Source: Cryptomeria japonica
Taxonomy: Eukaryota > Streptophyta > Pinopsida > Cupressales > Cupressaceae
Reading direction: 5' to 3'
Assembly: GCF_030272615.1 (NCBI RefSeq)
Contig: NC_081408.1
Span: forward strand, 337,870,793 to 337,934,792
Length of the DNA stretch: 64,000 nt
Positions 10,401 to 22,108 of the stretch are shown piece after piece (position 1 is the first letter of the stretch; each line of letters starts with the position of its first letter). Made by a program: the position numbers and the translations under genes. The notes below the pieces were generated by a model. It was not told the DNA's origin. It saw only the letters and a list, made by a program, of their open reading frames with translations, and made no database searches.

Positions 10401-11849
10401 ACGACAATCAAGTTTGATCAAATCCCACAAACAAACAACAGGGGTACAGATGCAATGGCCACCATTGGCTCCCTCCTTCAAATGTCAGCACATAGTCAGA
10501 AGTGCAAGTTCTTGGTTGAGCAATTGTTTATACCGGCATACGACCTACTAGAATCTAAAATGGTGTGTGTTCTCGTTGGTCCAAAGTCCCCTTGGTACCT
10601 AGAAACCTTCGCTTTCCTCAAAGACAATACCATTCCCCCACATCTCACCAAAACCCAACAACAAACTTTCATCCGTCGATGTGCTTGTTACACCATCCTT
10701 GCAGACACCTTGTTTAGAAGGCATTTTGATGGTTCCCTCCTAAGGTGTTTAGATAAACAAGAAGCTGAATGGGCATTATGCGAAGTACATGAGGGCATCT
10801 GTGGGGCACACTCAAGTGGAATCACATTGGCTAAAAAATTTTTGAGAATAGGATACTATTGGCCTAAAATGGAAGAAGATGCATACAACTATGTGAAGAA
10901 ATGCATCCCTTGCTAGCAGCATGGTGAGAAGATTCATGCACCGTCACAAGAATTGCAGCCATTCATTATACCATGGCCCTTCTCGCAGTGGGGGCTTGAT
11001 CTCATTGGGAAAATCCACCCTTCATCTTCCAATGGACATAAATTCATTATCACTGCCACTGAATACTTCACCAAGTGGGTAGAGGCTATCCCTCTTACTT
11101 TCACCACTGGCAAGAAAATATCCAAATTCATCTTGAACTACCTAATCTGCCGATATGGCATCCCAAAAGTTATCATCATAGATAATGGTAAACAATTTAA
11201 AAACCAAGATGTCAAAGAACTCTGCCAAAAATTCAACATCCAACACCGCTTCTCCACTCCATATTATCCCCAAGGCAATGGCCAAGCTGAGGCTTCTAAT
11301 AAAACCCTAATAAAAATCCTCAAAAAGATAGTCAATGAAGCAAGCTGTGATTGGCACCTCCAAATCCATCCTGCATTGTGGGCCTACCGCACCTCCATCC
11401 GCACCCTCACAGGTGCCACTCCTTATTCCCTAGTATTTGGTTCTGAAGCCATCCTTCCCCTTGAGATCAAGATCCTCTCTCTAAGGGTATCACTGCAAAA
11501 CATCCTACCAGAGGAAGAATACAGAATTGCCCACTTACAAGAGCTAGAATTGTTAGATGAAAGGCGCCTCAAGGCCTTGAATCATCTTTGGGTATATCAA
11601 AACCATCTGCGCATGAGTTATCATAAATAAGTCAGAACCTGAGAGTTCCAAGTTGGTGATCTTGTCCTCATGGAGAATCAGAAAAATCTACAAGAAAGAG
11701 AAAAGAAAGGCAAGTTCAAGCCTAATTGGCTTGGACCATATCTAATCACAGTGAAATATGGATCAGGAGCTTATAAGTTGGCTACTCCTGAAGGCGATCC
11801 TTTGGATGATCCAATGAATATCATGCACCTCAAAAGATTTTATGCTTAG
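10401..11849 (+). pseudogene. E1 integrase (broken)
   Basis: Inserts the DNA copy into the genome. The HHCC zinc domain is visible as VHEGICGAHSSG and CIPC near 10786-10913, with a stop at 10914 directly after the CxxC. The catalytic core shows WGLDLIGK (first Asp), IIIDNGKQF (second Asp) and GNGQAEASNKT (Glu). The C-terminal GPYLITVKYGSGAYKL and MHLKRFYA end at the natural-looking stop 11847-11849. A further in-frame stop is at 11628. One frame is kept from about 9663 to 11849. Confidence 0.9.
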
Positions 11850-12877
11850 TCCTCAGAAAGTCTTAAATTGTCAAAAAAAATTAAATTAAAAATCAAGAAA
11901 AAAAATTAAAAAATCAGAAAAAGATCCTGAAAAAATCATCACTTTGGTGAAAACCTGTGTGCAGGTGCTAAGGTAAATAACCGGATCCAATGTCTATCAT
12001 GTCGATACTACAAATCATCTGCCATCTAGCCCACCCATGCACAACATTCCTTCTTTTCCGCCTCCTAATAAAACATGCGTATGATGATGAAGTCTTCGCC
12101 TGAGTCATGAACAAGGAATGCCCCATTGAAACTGAGATTTTATGCCTCTGTGTGTAAGCTTCAAGAAGTCTTGAGAAACAATCCCAAGTCCATCCTAGTT
12201 CTACTCTTGGCAAGAGGTATCATTTGGTCACAAGGAAGAGACTTGTTAGATTTTGTTAGATCTTTTCATATAGGCTTGCATCTTTTGCCCTACAACTGTG
12301 ACTATTTACGATTGCCTGGGTTCTTCCATATCCAGGTACATTATGATAGGTGCATATTGGGGCATATTTCATAGTATGGCATGTTTTGGATCCTTCTTGT
12401 ATTAATCAGTGACCTGGTACTAGTGTTTATCAACACTTACCTTCTTGTGTACAAGAGGTATCAGTGTGTTTGAGGGTTTCCTTGCACGAACCCACAATTT
12501 TGTATTAGTTTTTCTTAACACTTGCATTGTTGTGTGCAAGAAATTCCCGTTTGTCTACAGAGTCAGTTCACGCCATGCATTTCTCATGGCATCCTTATTT
12601 CTATAATCAATTGTGCAAGTCACTCAGGGCAACATCAAACTAGGTTGGCTCTCCACATTTATTGTGCACAAAATCTCACCATTATTCCATCAAATCCTAA
12701 ACTCAATAATCCCATGGAGTTCTCAATTGCCCCCATTTTTCTCTGCGGTCTCACATCTCGTATTCTTCTTTCCAAATACCTCACGACTACTTCATATTTG
12801 TTCCTCATCTATCCCTTCCACCTTAATTTTTCTTCCTCTATTTTTTTTTCCTCACATAATCAATTCTGATTCTGATT
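11850..12877 (+). other. E1 3' untranslated region, first part
   Basis: Non-coding. It begins with an A-rich run (11873-11940), followed by single-copy sequence. Two related segments near 12405-12470 and 12480-12545 share CAACACTTACCTTCTTGTGT-like wording. No frame with element-protein character is present. Confidence 0.65.
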
Positions 12878-13500
12878 CATGTCTTATACAGGATGTATCC
12901 TTCCTGAAACCAGATGCTCCGATCATGTATTATATAGGATGAATCCTTCCTAAAACCAGACGTTGTGATCTGATCATGTCTTATACAGGATAAATCCTTC
13001 CTGAAACTAGATGTTGTGATCAATCATGTCTTATACAGGATGTATCCTTCCTGAAACCAGACACTCTGATCATGTCTTATACAGGATAAATCCTTCCTAA
13101 AACTAGATGTTGTGATCAATCATGTCTTATACAGGATTAATCCTTCCTGAAACCAGACGTTGTGATCTGATCATGTCTTATATAGGATGAATCCTTCCTG
13201 AAACCAGACGTTGTGATCAGTCATGCCTTATACAGGATGTATCCTTCCTGAAACCAGACACTCCGATCATGTCTTATACAGGATGAATCCTTCTTGAAAC
13301 CAGACGTTGTGATCAGTCATGTCTTATATAGGATGTATCCTTCTTGAAACCAGACACTCTGATCATGTCTTATACAGGATGAATCCTTCCTGAAACCAGA
13401 TATTGTGATCAATCATGTCTTAGATAGGATGAATCCTTCCTAAAACCAGACACTTTGATCATCTTTGTCTTATACAGGATGAATTCTTCTTGAAACCAGA
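12878..13500 (+). repeat. Tandem array in E1 3' UTR, 13 units of 46-52 bp
   Basis: Each unit starts CATGTCTTATACAGGATGAA and continues TCCTTCCTGAAACCAGA, then ends in one of two ways: CACTCTGAT (46-bp form) or a GTTGTGATCA-type tail (50-52-bp form). The two forms often alternate, suggesting a dimeric higher-order unit of about 96 bp. Tandem repeats in exactly this place, between pol and the 3' LTR, are a known feature of Tat elements and have given rise to satellite DNA in some plants. Confidence 0.95.
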
Positions 13501-13710
13501 ATGAATCTAGATCTTATCAATCAAATCAAATCAAATCTATCGGGATATCAATTTCGCAAAATCTTCAAAGATCAAATACCTCAATTGATCTCCCAAGGGG
13601 GCATCACCATACCATAATCTATCAATCAAGAGCTGGGGCATCCTATCAAACCAATATCAACATCAAAACAAGATTATTCTTTGAATCAATGTGTCATCAC
13701 ACCTCGCTTC

Positions 13711-13724
13711 AAAGAGGGGCAAAA
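13711..13724 (+). other. E1 polypurine tract
   Basis: AAAGAGGGGCAAAA directly abuts the TG of the 3' LTR. It is the expected plus-strand primer for second-strand synthesis and fixes the LTR start at 13725. Confidence 0.85.
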
Positions 13725-14807
13725 TGTAGACACTTAAAAATAATTATTTTAATTATTTTTAATTCCTCGCATAATTAATTAACTAATTAATTATGTTAAT
13801 TCAAATTCCTCTCAATATTAATTAAATATAATTAATATTGTCACTATAGCATATGATTGATTTATTTAATAAATCAATCCCTTTCTTTATTCTTCTAAAA
13901 AAAATCAAATCCTCACAAATCTTCCTCTTAGCTAATTAATTTCAAATCATCTTCTTAATTAATTCTTCTAGAAACTCCCTAAACTCACTTAACATTATTC
14001 TTCTAATTTTTTATTCCCTCCACTCATTCTCTCTCCTAGTGAAATTCTCCTACAAATATTAATCCCACCTAACATTTCCTCTAATCCCTCTCCTAATGAG
14101 TCGTTAGTGGTTAATCATCATGATTAGCCACAAAGTCAACTCTTTGTCTTTTTCATCCAGCCACTAGCTTTAAATGCTCTTTTCCTAGGTGAATGTAAGA
14201 TTTTTGAAATCACACATTCCTCTAGGCATCCCCTCTCCCAAGGAATTTTTAATTCCTTTTTATTCCTCCAATCCCCATAATATCCTTTTTTGGAGAATTT
14301 TTAATTCCTCCAATGCATCTTGTGGAGTGTGGAGATACGAAATGCCTTTAAGGCATATTTCTTGGTCTCCACACCCTTTCTTGGAGCTTGTGTGAGCTCA
14401 CAAGTAAATCTTAGCCCTTCATCTCAAATCCATCCTAGCCATCCGTTTTTCTTTTCTCTTCCTATAAATAGGGCTCCATCCCTTCATTCAAAACATCTTG
14501 AAATCTAGTAAGCTTATGTTGCCCTTTTGAGCCCAGGAAATCATCTTGGCAACTTGATCATCTCATCCTTAGCATTTTTCAAATCCATTCCATTTGTGCA
14601 CAACATTGGAGAGCCATCCACATCTAGCAATCAAAGGAGCATATCAAGTGAAGCATTATCAAGGGGCGCCTTCACTTCATCAAGCTCAATCCGAAGGAGA
14701 AGGTAAAATAGCAAGGTGAAATGGTCTTTTCATTCTATTTTAGTATTCTGCATGTTTATTTGCTAGGTTTTGATCATTTGACCTTCAAATCTATTTTTCC
14801 CTCTTCA
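13725..14807 (+). repeat. E1 3' LTR (1083 bp)
   Basis: Starts TGTAGACACTTAAAAA and ends TCTTCA, followed by the ATAGG target duplication. It has about 110 bp that the 5' LTR lacks, including the hairpin at 14327-14374. TATAAATA at 14463-14470 matches the 5' LTR promoter. Confidence 0.94.
14327..14374. repeat. Hairpin unique to the E1 3' LTR
   Basis: GTGTGGAGA and TCTCCACAC form the outer arms, with ATGCCTT and AAGGCAT as inner arms meeting at the centre. The hairpin lies within the block missing from the 5' LTR. Its fold could have promoted loss of that block by slippage or template switching during copying. Confidence 0.75.
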
Positions 14808-14812
14808 ATAGG
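14808..14812. repeat. E1 target-site duplication, right copy (ATAGG)
   Basis: Exact match to 725-729, directly after the 3' LTR. Confidence 0.85.
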
Positions 14813-15878
14813 CACTTTGAGTTTGGCCTTTAGCATGTAGACACAATTTAAAAAATTATAAAATAAATATCTAAATTGGATAAATTATGAATCCACTTAG
14901 TGTTTATTATGATGTGTCTTAGATATTTACTTTAGAAATCTTCCTAGTATGCATACATGCTAAAAGATCAAACTCATCATGAGGAGAAGTCATCATGCAG
15001 TTTTGGGGTCGGATTTGAGCTTGAGTGCAGGTTTGAATGAGTTTTTTCGATGATTTTGAGGTGTTAAGGCTTGATTTTGAGTGCCACATGGGTCAACCTT
15101 TAGTTGGCCAAGAGTTTGAGCTGAGTTACCCACTTTTTTGCATGTTTTGAAGCCTATTTTGGTGGCTTTTCATTTCTACTCAAGGATCAGTTTTCAGAGA
15201 TGATATTTTCAGTGGGGGTTCATCTTTAGTCATTCTAGAGTCATATTTCCTCTACCTTTTGGAAGGTTTATGTATAAAGTGAAAAAGTTTTATCTTTCTT
15301 CACTAGTTCTTGATCATTCTCTAGTTGATTTTAGCATAGAATACATTCTTGTAGCTCTTGTGCAGCTTTATGATAGAATACTAAATAAAATTATCAGCTT
15401 ATGCATTATATTTTTGGAGTTCATTTTCTTATTCTAGATTGAGATCTAGTTTATTGTGTTATTGTCTAGATAACCTTTAAATTTTTTGTCTCATTTGTAA
15501 GTCACAGGTTGTGCATTGCGATAAATTAGTACATTTGGTTGATTGTGAAAGTTTCCTTTCCTTTCAAATTCTTGAAGTTTAAATCCTTTGCATGAAATAT
15601 TTGTGTTGTGAACCAAAAGTCTATTTGTGCATATTAGTGTTTTTAGGAGTGTATTTATGTCATTTTGAGATATCATATTGATGCTTCACCTTATTTTAGC
15701 ATTCACAAAGTCATTCTAGTTTCATTTTTAGTTTCCTATCCCTTTTCTTGGTAAAGAATTTTTAGTTATTCACAGGGAACCAACCCTTCATCTGGAGGTT
15801 AATTCTCACTATAGGCAACCCATAGGACTGAGAATTATCCCATGTGTCACCAAGTTGCTTGATCTTTCAGCTTGTACA
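14813..15878. other. Unassigned stretch between E1 and the old minus-strand frame
   Basis: No gene seen. T-rich on the plus strand with no recognisable domain. On the minus strand it lies downstream of the frame ending at 15879 and may be its 3' untranslated region. An inverted repeat at 15797-15808 / 15829-15840 (GGTTAATTCTCA with TGAGAATTATCC, 11 of 12 paired) sits about 40 bases past that stop. Confidence 0.5.
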
Positions 15879-17385
15879 TTACGGGTGCAATTTGAGTGAC
15901 AACAGTTGTATTGAAGAAGCTGGAGGAGGTTGTGTTTCAATAGCTTCCTCTTGAGAGGTACCCTCTCCTGGAACAATACCTATGGTAGGAACAATGGGTT
16001 TGATAGTAGCTTGTGGGATTTCTTGTAACCCTTTAGTGATCCCATGTTCTGTGACAGTTTTCAAGAATTGACACTCTTTCATTTTGGCATCTAGCTGCCT
16101 CTTGAAGTCCCGATTCTCAATTGGTATTGTTGTCTCCTCTGGATCAGTGGAATTATTCTTCCTTGAATGGGACCTTGTTCTTCTTACATATTGTTTATGG
16201 ACTTTGGTCTGAGGGTTATCAACAACTTTTCCTTTTTTCTTTTCTTTGGTAGCACTTGAGTGGATCCTCAAGCTTACGCACTATCTCGTCCTCTCCAAAA
16301 CCTTTGTAGTAACAATTTTCATATCCAACTCTTTTTGGTTGGACCATCTGATAGGAGTTCCTTGAGTAATTAAATTCTTTTAGGATATGTATAATGTTCC
16401 AGAGATACGGGTAAAGTAATTCCCGTCTTATGTTTCAAAGTTAACAATGCCTGTAGACCCACAAATTGCCTAGCATATTCCAAAATAATTATTTTGTTCT
16501 GCTAACCCATATATATGTTGAACGTTGGTTTTGTAAGAACCAACACTCCCATTCCTTGATCATTTGCATCACTTCTGGGGTTAGTCTATATCCTACATCT
16601 CCTGTTATTTTTATTATTACAACATAAATGAATGCATCATTTAATCTTTTGAAATGTAACTTAGCCTAAGAGATAGGTAATTGAGTGTAATACTCCAACA
16701 CTCTTTTTTGTCCAGGTTCTTCTCCTAATTTTCCTTCAGTTTTTCAGTCCTGAGAATTCACTAGCACAAGAAACCACCCATTTAACGTAAGAAGTCATGA
16801 AGAACTTCTTCGTTTAAAGGACCGTGATAATCTGACTATGGATGTTGTCTAAAATAATATGTGGCCAATCAAAATTTTCTGTAGGCCTATCAAAATTGTG
16901 GTGATGTAATGGAACATCCATGCATGAAAATGCCTACAGTTTGGCTTCCCAAAGGCTCTACTAAGCATGATGATAAGGTCTCTTTGAGGCTTTTGGAAAT
17001 CGGCTCTCGGAATATCTGTAGACTTTAAACCTATCTTCCTTGGTTCCTCAAGCCATGCTTCATTAATGTGTCTTTTATAATTAGGAGCATTCTTCACAAA
17101 TATAGAGGTGGACTGCTCTTTAGTTGTCACTAGAACCTCTTCCCTCACTGGTATCCCAAAATTAATTCCTATCATGTTAGGAGACAATTCTACAATTACA
17201 TTCCCATTTGCATCAACACATTGCCTTGTGTCAGGCTGACAATATTTAGCAATAGTCATTATGAGTTCAAGCGACTGCATAGCTTGAGGAAAAATAGTCA
17301 CCTCTACCAAGCCTAATCTCTTAATCCTCCTATATGGTGCTTCAAGGGTGTGAGGTGCAGGTGTCAGTTGGGTTTTGATGTCTTT
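15879..17385 (-). pseudogene. Old minus-strand gene of unknown function, 3' (C-terminal) part
   Basis: I do not recognise this protein. From the E2 insertion border at 17385 an open stretch runs to about 16852 (visible: TLEAPYRRIKRLGLVEVTIF, VIVELSPNMIGINFGIPV, NEAWLEEPRKIGL, RHFHAWMFHYITTIL). Broken frames follow (LNDAFIYVVIIKITGDVGYR near 16600). A final open part, 16271-15879, is basic, then Pro/Thr-rich, and looks like a C-terminal tail. The LSP-x-x-IGINFGIP wording faintly resembles the core of plant transposon-associated protein families, but this is only an impression. The 5' part lies 20.7 kb away at 38132-38295 because E2 inserted into it. Confidence 0.55.
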
Positions 17386-18806
17386 TGTTGGCATTTGCAT
17401 GAAGATTGAATTAATGATATGTTATATTGTCATTGATATCAATTAACTAGTAATGATATTGTTGATATTGTTGTAATATTATTTTGTAACTAATAGGAAG
17501 AGCTAAGTGAAGGTAACTATAACCGGTATGTAAGTTTGTGGAGTGAACCGGTATTGCTATGTATTGGAGAGTTGAATTGGTAAACGGTAAACCCTACATG
17601 TTGTTTTTGATAAACCCTAACCGATTAAGTTTGGTGAATTGGTTTATGATCTTATAATGAGCGGTAATGATTATGACACATATGGTTATTGTATGAAGAC
17701 AATTTCAAGTGATTTTAGTGTGTTGATGAAACAATTTTTGTCTAGGGAATGAGAAAGTATATTGCATATAATGTAAAGCGCATGATGAGTTACTGAGCTC
17801 AATGAAGCAGTGATCAAGGAGTGGTCGAGGCTTTCTTGATTGATGTGCAAAGATTTCTATGTAATCTAATGGTCATACTTGAACCAACTTGTTTGTAATC
17901 TCTATGAGAATTAAGTTTTTGTTGTGTTACCGACCTAATTGATTTGTATATAAGGTCAATGAAGTTATTTAGTTTAGGTGTTGGCAAAGATCAGTTAAGT
18001 GTGTGGTTGCCAAATTGGATGATGTATCTGCAGTTTGAGTAAAGGAAGATAAGGAGCATGAAAAGGATCTAATCAAGCAAGTGTAGTTCTATTCAAAAAG
18101 ATAAAAAAACTCCTATTGTTTTCTAACAATTACAACAAAATTGAAATCCCCTAACTGGGTAAGCTCTAACAAGCTTGGTGCTATTCAGATCCTCTAACAA
18201 GGTGATCCATTAGCTTGGATTTTCAAATCTTCTATTGAGGTTACTCCTTACGGGATATTGCTTCTAATAAGGCATTATATTCAATCCCTTAACTAGGTGG
18301 TCCCTAACAAGATCTGTTCTTAATAGGACTTTTGTAAAGCTTTAACAGGCTAGGCTCCTAACAGGGCAAACTTCGGAAGAGTTCAGATATTTATCTTGTG
18401 AGTCTCATCTCACCATGGTTTTTCCCATTTGGGTTTCCACATTAAAAATATTTGTGTTGAGTGGTGAATGTTTTGGTGGTTATGTTCTTATGATTGATTT
18501 TCTTAACTAATTAATACATTTTGATAAGTCATGATAAGTGGAAGCATTGTGAAATGAAGTTTTACTTATGACAAAACAACATTTGGATGTTTATGAGTTT
18601 GAAGTTATTTATTGTTAATTTGTTGTAACAGTTAACTGGTTTACCTTGAGATTTTTTATCTTGACAGTGATATTACATTGATAGTTCTAAGTTCACATTG
18701 AGAGATTGATTTTGAGATTGGTGAAGTTAGTATCATTTTTTCTATCTACTAATTCATCCCTCCTCTCAGTAGTTGATTGGATTATGATTCTTTCATCACA
18801 CCATCA
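17386..18806 (+). repeat. E2 5' LTR (1421 bp)
   Basis: Starts TGTTGGCATTTGCATG and ends CACCATCA, two bases before the primer site. TATATAAG at 17947-17954 is a likely TATA box (same at 30609-30616 in the 3' LTR). Towards its end it has the CATGGTTTTTCCCATTTGGG block and a CTCTCAGT block shared with the other Copia LTRs in the window. Confidence 0.93.
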
Positions 18807-18808
18807 AT

Positions 18809-18820
18809 TGGTATCAGAGC
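18809..18820 (+). other. E2 primer-binding site (initiator Met tRNA)
   Basis: TGGTATCAGAGC, complementary to the 3' end of plant initiator methionine tRNA, two bases after the 5' LTR. This is the standard plant Copia primer site. Confidence 0.92.
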
Positions 18821-18876
18821 ATATCAGGTCCTCTAAGGTCTAAGCCTTACAACTTGAGGTAAAGATCTTGCAGATC

Positions 18877-19919
18877 ATGATGAAGAAGGAAGGTCCAAAG
18901 TTTAACTAAGAGAACTATAGGATATGGAGTTACAGAATGAAAATTTATCTCAAGGGTTTGGGAATCTAGTACTGGGAACATGTTAATACTCAATATATTG
19001 CACCTATTGGGATTATGACTGATGATCAAAAGAAAGAGCAACAAGAAAACCATCAAGCATTAGAAGTCATTATCAGTTCTTTGTCTGATACAAAGTATGT
19101 AGATGTTCATGGTCTAGAGACTGCATATGAGGTATGGAACAAACTTGAAGAGATTTATAATAGTGATGAACATGTTAAGATTGCTAAAGAAGAGAGTCTA
19201 AGAGGAAAGTTTGATGACATGCAGATGGCTGAAGTTGAGAATATCTAGTAGTATGGTCAAAGGATAAAAGAGATAGTGAAATTAAGAGTGGAGGAGGTAA
19301 AGTGGAAGATGACACAGTGATCAGTAAGGTACTGAGAACCCTGATACTGGTCTACGCTATCCGAGTTGTAGTCATTCAGGAGCTAAAGTCTATTGACAAA
19401 ACTAAGGTAACCCTTGACTCTATCATTGACAATGTTACTGCTTTTGAATTAAATGCTTATGATGGTAGTATATAGAAATCCGAGTTTAAATTTAGAGCTT
19501 CTATTTCTAACCCATCTATGAGGAAAAGTAGAGATGTTAGTCATAGTTATGAATCTAGATCCAGAAGAGAAGTTGATGATGAAAATATTTTAGTTAAGCT
19601 TGAAACATTGTTGGCCAAGTGGTTGCCCAAAGGCACTCGTAAATATAGAGGTAAACTACCTTTGAAATGCTTTGCATACAACAAGATTGGACACATAGTT
19701 GCTAACTGTCCTAATGGTGATAATGAGCACAAACGAGAGAAATTCAAGAAGTATAATGGTAAAGGAAAAAGAGATTATCTTATTGTTGTTGATGGTGGTA
19801 TCACTGATGAGGAATCTAATGGTGATGCTAATGAAGATATTGTGTTTGTAGCCACTAAAGAAGAGACATCAGATCAGAAAGCATTAGTATCCAGGATGGA
19901 TAACTTTGATGAATGAATC
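18877..19919 (+). pseudogene. E2 gag (broken)
   Basis: The ATG at 18877 opens a gag of the plant Copia type. YRIWSYRMKIYL near the start and YEVWNKLEEIY near 19129 belong to the UBN2-like capsid part. A degenerate zinc knuckle CFAYNKIGHIVANC near 19669-19710 has Tyr in place of the second Cys. Stops occur at 18910, 18970 and 19246, a frame change follows near 19290, and another stop ends the open stretch at 19914. The last is one G-to-A step from TGG in the conserved W-I-I-D protease entry. Confidence 0.87.
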
Positions 19920-21262
19920 ATTGATAGTGGTTGTTCACATCACATGACCGGTGATCAAAGAAAATTTCTTTATTTGAAGGAATTTGATGGCGGAGTAAGA
20001 TCTGGTAATGACTCACCCTACATGGTTAAAGGTAAGGGAACTATTTCTCTTAATGGAAAGTGTAGTGCAGATGATGTTTACTGGGTTGAAGGTCTAAAGT
20101 ACAATCTTTTGAGTGTGGCACAACTCAATGAAGAAGGATACCCATTGTAGTTTAAAAATGGTATATGCAAAATCTATGGTAGAAAAGGTGAACTGATTGC
20201 AACTAGGAAGCAAACTAGAGGTAACCTGTTTCAGTTTAATCATAAAGTCAGCAACTGTTTAATTGCAAAAATAGATGATAGTTGGCTTTGGCAGAGGAGA
20301 TTTTGTCATATAAACTTTGATAACATTATGAAAGTGAGTAAGTCCAAGACAGTGAGAGGTTTGCCTCAGTTGGACAAACCGGTTAATGCTCTATGTAAGG
20401 AATGTCAGTTGGGAAAGATGACATCCTCAACTTTCAAGAGAAAATCCTTTTTAGCAAAACATTTGTTAGATTTGGTTCATATAGATCTTTGTGGACCAAT
20501 AAGGACAAAAAGTATTCAAGGTGGTAGATATTTTATGATCTTCACTGATGATTTCTCAAGGATGATGTGGGTTACATTATTGAAGGATACGATTGAAGCT
20601 TTTAGTAAGTTCGAAGCATTCAGGGACTTAGCTAAGAAGGAGAGCAGTAAGAAGATAAAATATCTGAGGACAGATCAAGGCAGTGAATTTACTTCTAAGG
20701 AATTCACTAGACATTGTGAAGAAAATGGTATCAAATGACATCTTTCTGCACCAAGGACACCATAGCAGAAAGGTATCACAGAGAGAAACAACTAGTCAAT
20801 TGTTGAAGTTTCTAGGATGATGTTGATTCAAGGAGGTGTAGCGAAAATGTTTGGAGAGAAGTTGTGAGCACAACTGTCTACACTATGAGCCAGGTTCTGG
20901 TAAAAAGAGGTAAGGACAAGACTCCTTATGAATACTGGTATGGAAGATCACCTGATGTTAGTCATTTCAAGATATTTGGAAGCAAATGTTTTATTAAGAG
21001 AGGTGATTATGTTAGAAAATTTGAGGCTAAAAGTGATGAGGTATATTTCTTGGCTATTCCACCAAGAGTAAGGCGTACAAGTGTTTTAACAATCGGACAC
21101 ATAATTATTGAGAGTGTTGATGTCCGAGTGGATGAATATCCTGAAGTCTCAAAGGAAACCAGTTTGGAGAAAAATGATGAAGATCCTTACATTTTGTTTT
21201 TGGAACCAGAAATTGTGAAATATGAAACTAATAAAGCAAAACTGATGTACCAGTTCAACTAG
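19920..21262 (+). pseudogene. E2 protease and integrase (broken)
   Basis: The protease active site IIDSGCSHHMTG (19918-19953) keeps the DSG triad and leads to NLLSVAQL near 20104-20130. The GAG-pre-integrase segment SWLWQRRFCHINFDNI and CKECQLGKM supply the HHCC-type zinc residues. The integrase core has VHIDLCGP, RTDQGSEFTS and a GITERN block, giving D, D and E. Stops at about 20148, 20736, 20763 and 20793 and a frame change near 20850 break it. TPYEYWYGRSPDVSHFKIFG is the usual sequence after the core. Most stops are C-to-T changes of CAG, CAA or CGA codons. Confidence 0.88.
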
Positions 21263-22108
21263 TATAAATAAATTTAGAAGAAGATGATGATAATGAAGAA
21301 GATGAACCTAAAGATGATGATCTTGTTATTCCAAGATATGCGAGACTTAATCACAATCTTGAACAAATTATTGGGGATAAGGATGCTGGAGTACTAACCA
21401 AAAGAAGAATTATAGAGAATTCTTGCATGATCTCCACTATTGAACCAAGAACTGATAAGGAAGAATTTGGTGATGATCATTGGGTTAAAGCTATGAAGGA
21501 GGAATTAGATTAAATTGAGAAGAACAACACATGGACCCTAGTACCCCGACTGGTAAATAAAAATGTGATAGGTACTAAGTGTTTTTTCAAGAACAAGTTG
21601 AATGAAGATGGTGTTGTAGTTCGCAACAAAGCTAGGTTGGTTTGCAAAGGTTATGCACAAGAGGTAGGAGAAGATTATGGTGAGACTTTTGCACCATTGG
21701 AAAGACTGGAAGGTGTCAGAACTTTACTTGCATTTTTTAGCCATGAGAAATTCAAGGTATACTAGATGGATGTTAAGTCAACATTTTTGAATGGGATACT
21801 AGAAGAAGTAGTATACATTGAGCAGCTAGATGGTTATGCTTTGATTGATAAGAAAGACATGGTATGTAGATTGCATAAGACTTTATATGGATTGAAGCAG
21901 GCAACCAGAGCATGGTATGAAAGGCCTCATACACATCTGATGAACATATGTTTTCTAAGAACCAGTGAAGATAGCAACATATATCTCAAATCTGAAGGAG
22001 ATAAAATACTGGTCAATGAAGTATTTGTACATGATATCATATTTGGAGGTAATGATGTCATGAGAAATGATTTTGCAGATGAAATGAAAAATGAGTTTGA
22101 AATGTATT
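21263..22108 (+). pseudogene. E2 reverse transcriptase, N-terminal part
   Basis: After an acidic linker the RT starts near 21490: NNTWTLVPR, GTKCFFKNKLNEDG, NKARLVCKGYAQ, DYGETFAPLERLEGVR, MDVKSTFLNG, VCRLHKTLYGLKQATRAWYE. The catalytic motif reads FVHDIIFGG (about 22027) instead of YVDD, so the first Asp is lost. Stops are at 21511 and 21763. The domain is cut at 22108 by E4 and resumes at 28916; 22104-22108 (GTATT) is the left target duplication of E4. Confidence 0.9.

Larger units (their letters stand above)
730..14807 (+). mobile_element. E1: complete Ty3/Gypsy retrotransposon, Tat lineage, about 14.1 kb
   Basis: Two direct LTRs (730-1699 and 13725-14807) flank an internal region with primer-binding site, long leader, gag, protease, RT, RNase H, a second RNase H, integrase, a repeat-rich 3' untranslated region and a polypurine tract. 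The domain order RT-RH-second RH-IN is the hallmark of the Tat lineage (Ogre/Retand type). Perfect 5-bp target duplications flank it. All coding parts carry in-frame stops and at least two frameshifts, so this copy cannot encode its own proteins. By eye the LTRs differ at roughly 25 aligned positions, mostly transitions, plus one indel of about 110 bp, which marks E1 as one of the younger insertions in the window. Confidence 0.95.

Noticed and set aside
12522-12942. Open frames in the E1 3' UTR as an envelope-like gene
   Set aside because: Hydrophobic residues come from T/C-rich sequence, frames are about 110 codons and end in the tandem array; no signal peptide plus transmembrane layout.
14836-14860. 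TGTAGACAC as the start of another E1-like LTR
   Set aside because: Similarity to the E1 LTR ends after about 35 AT-rich bases, there is no polypurine tract before it and no second copy.
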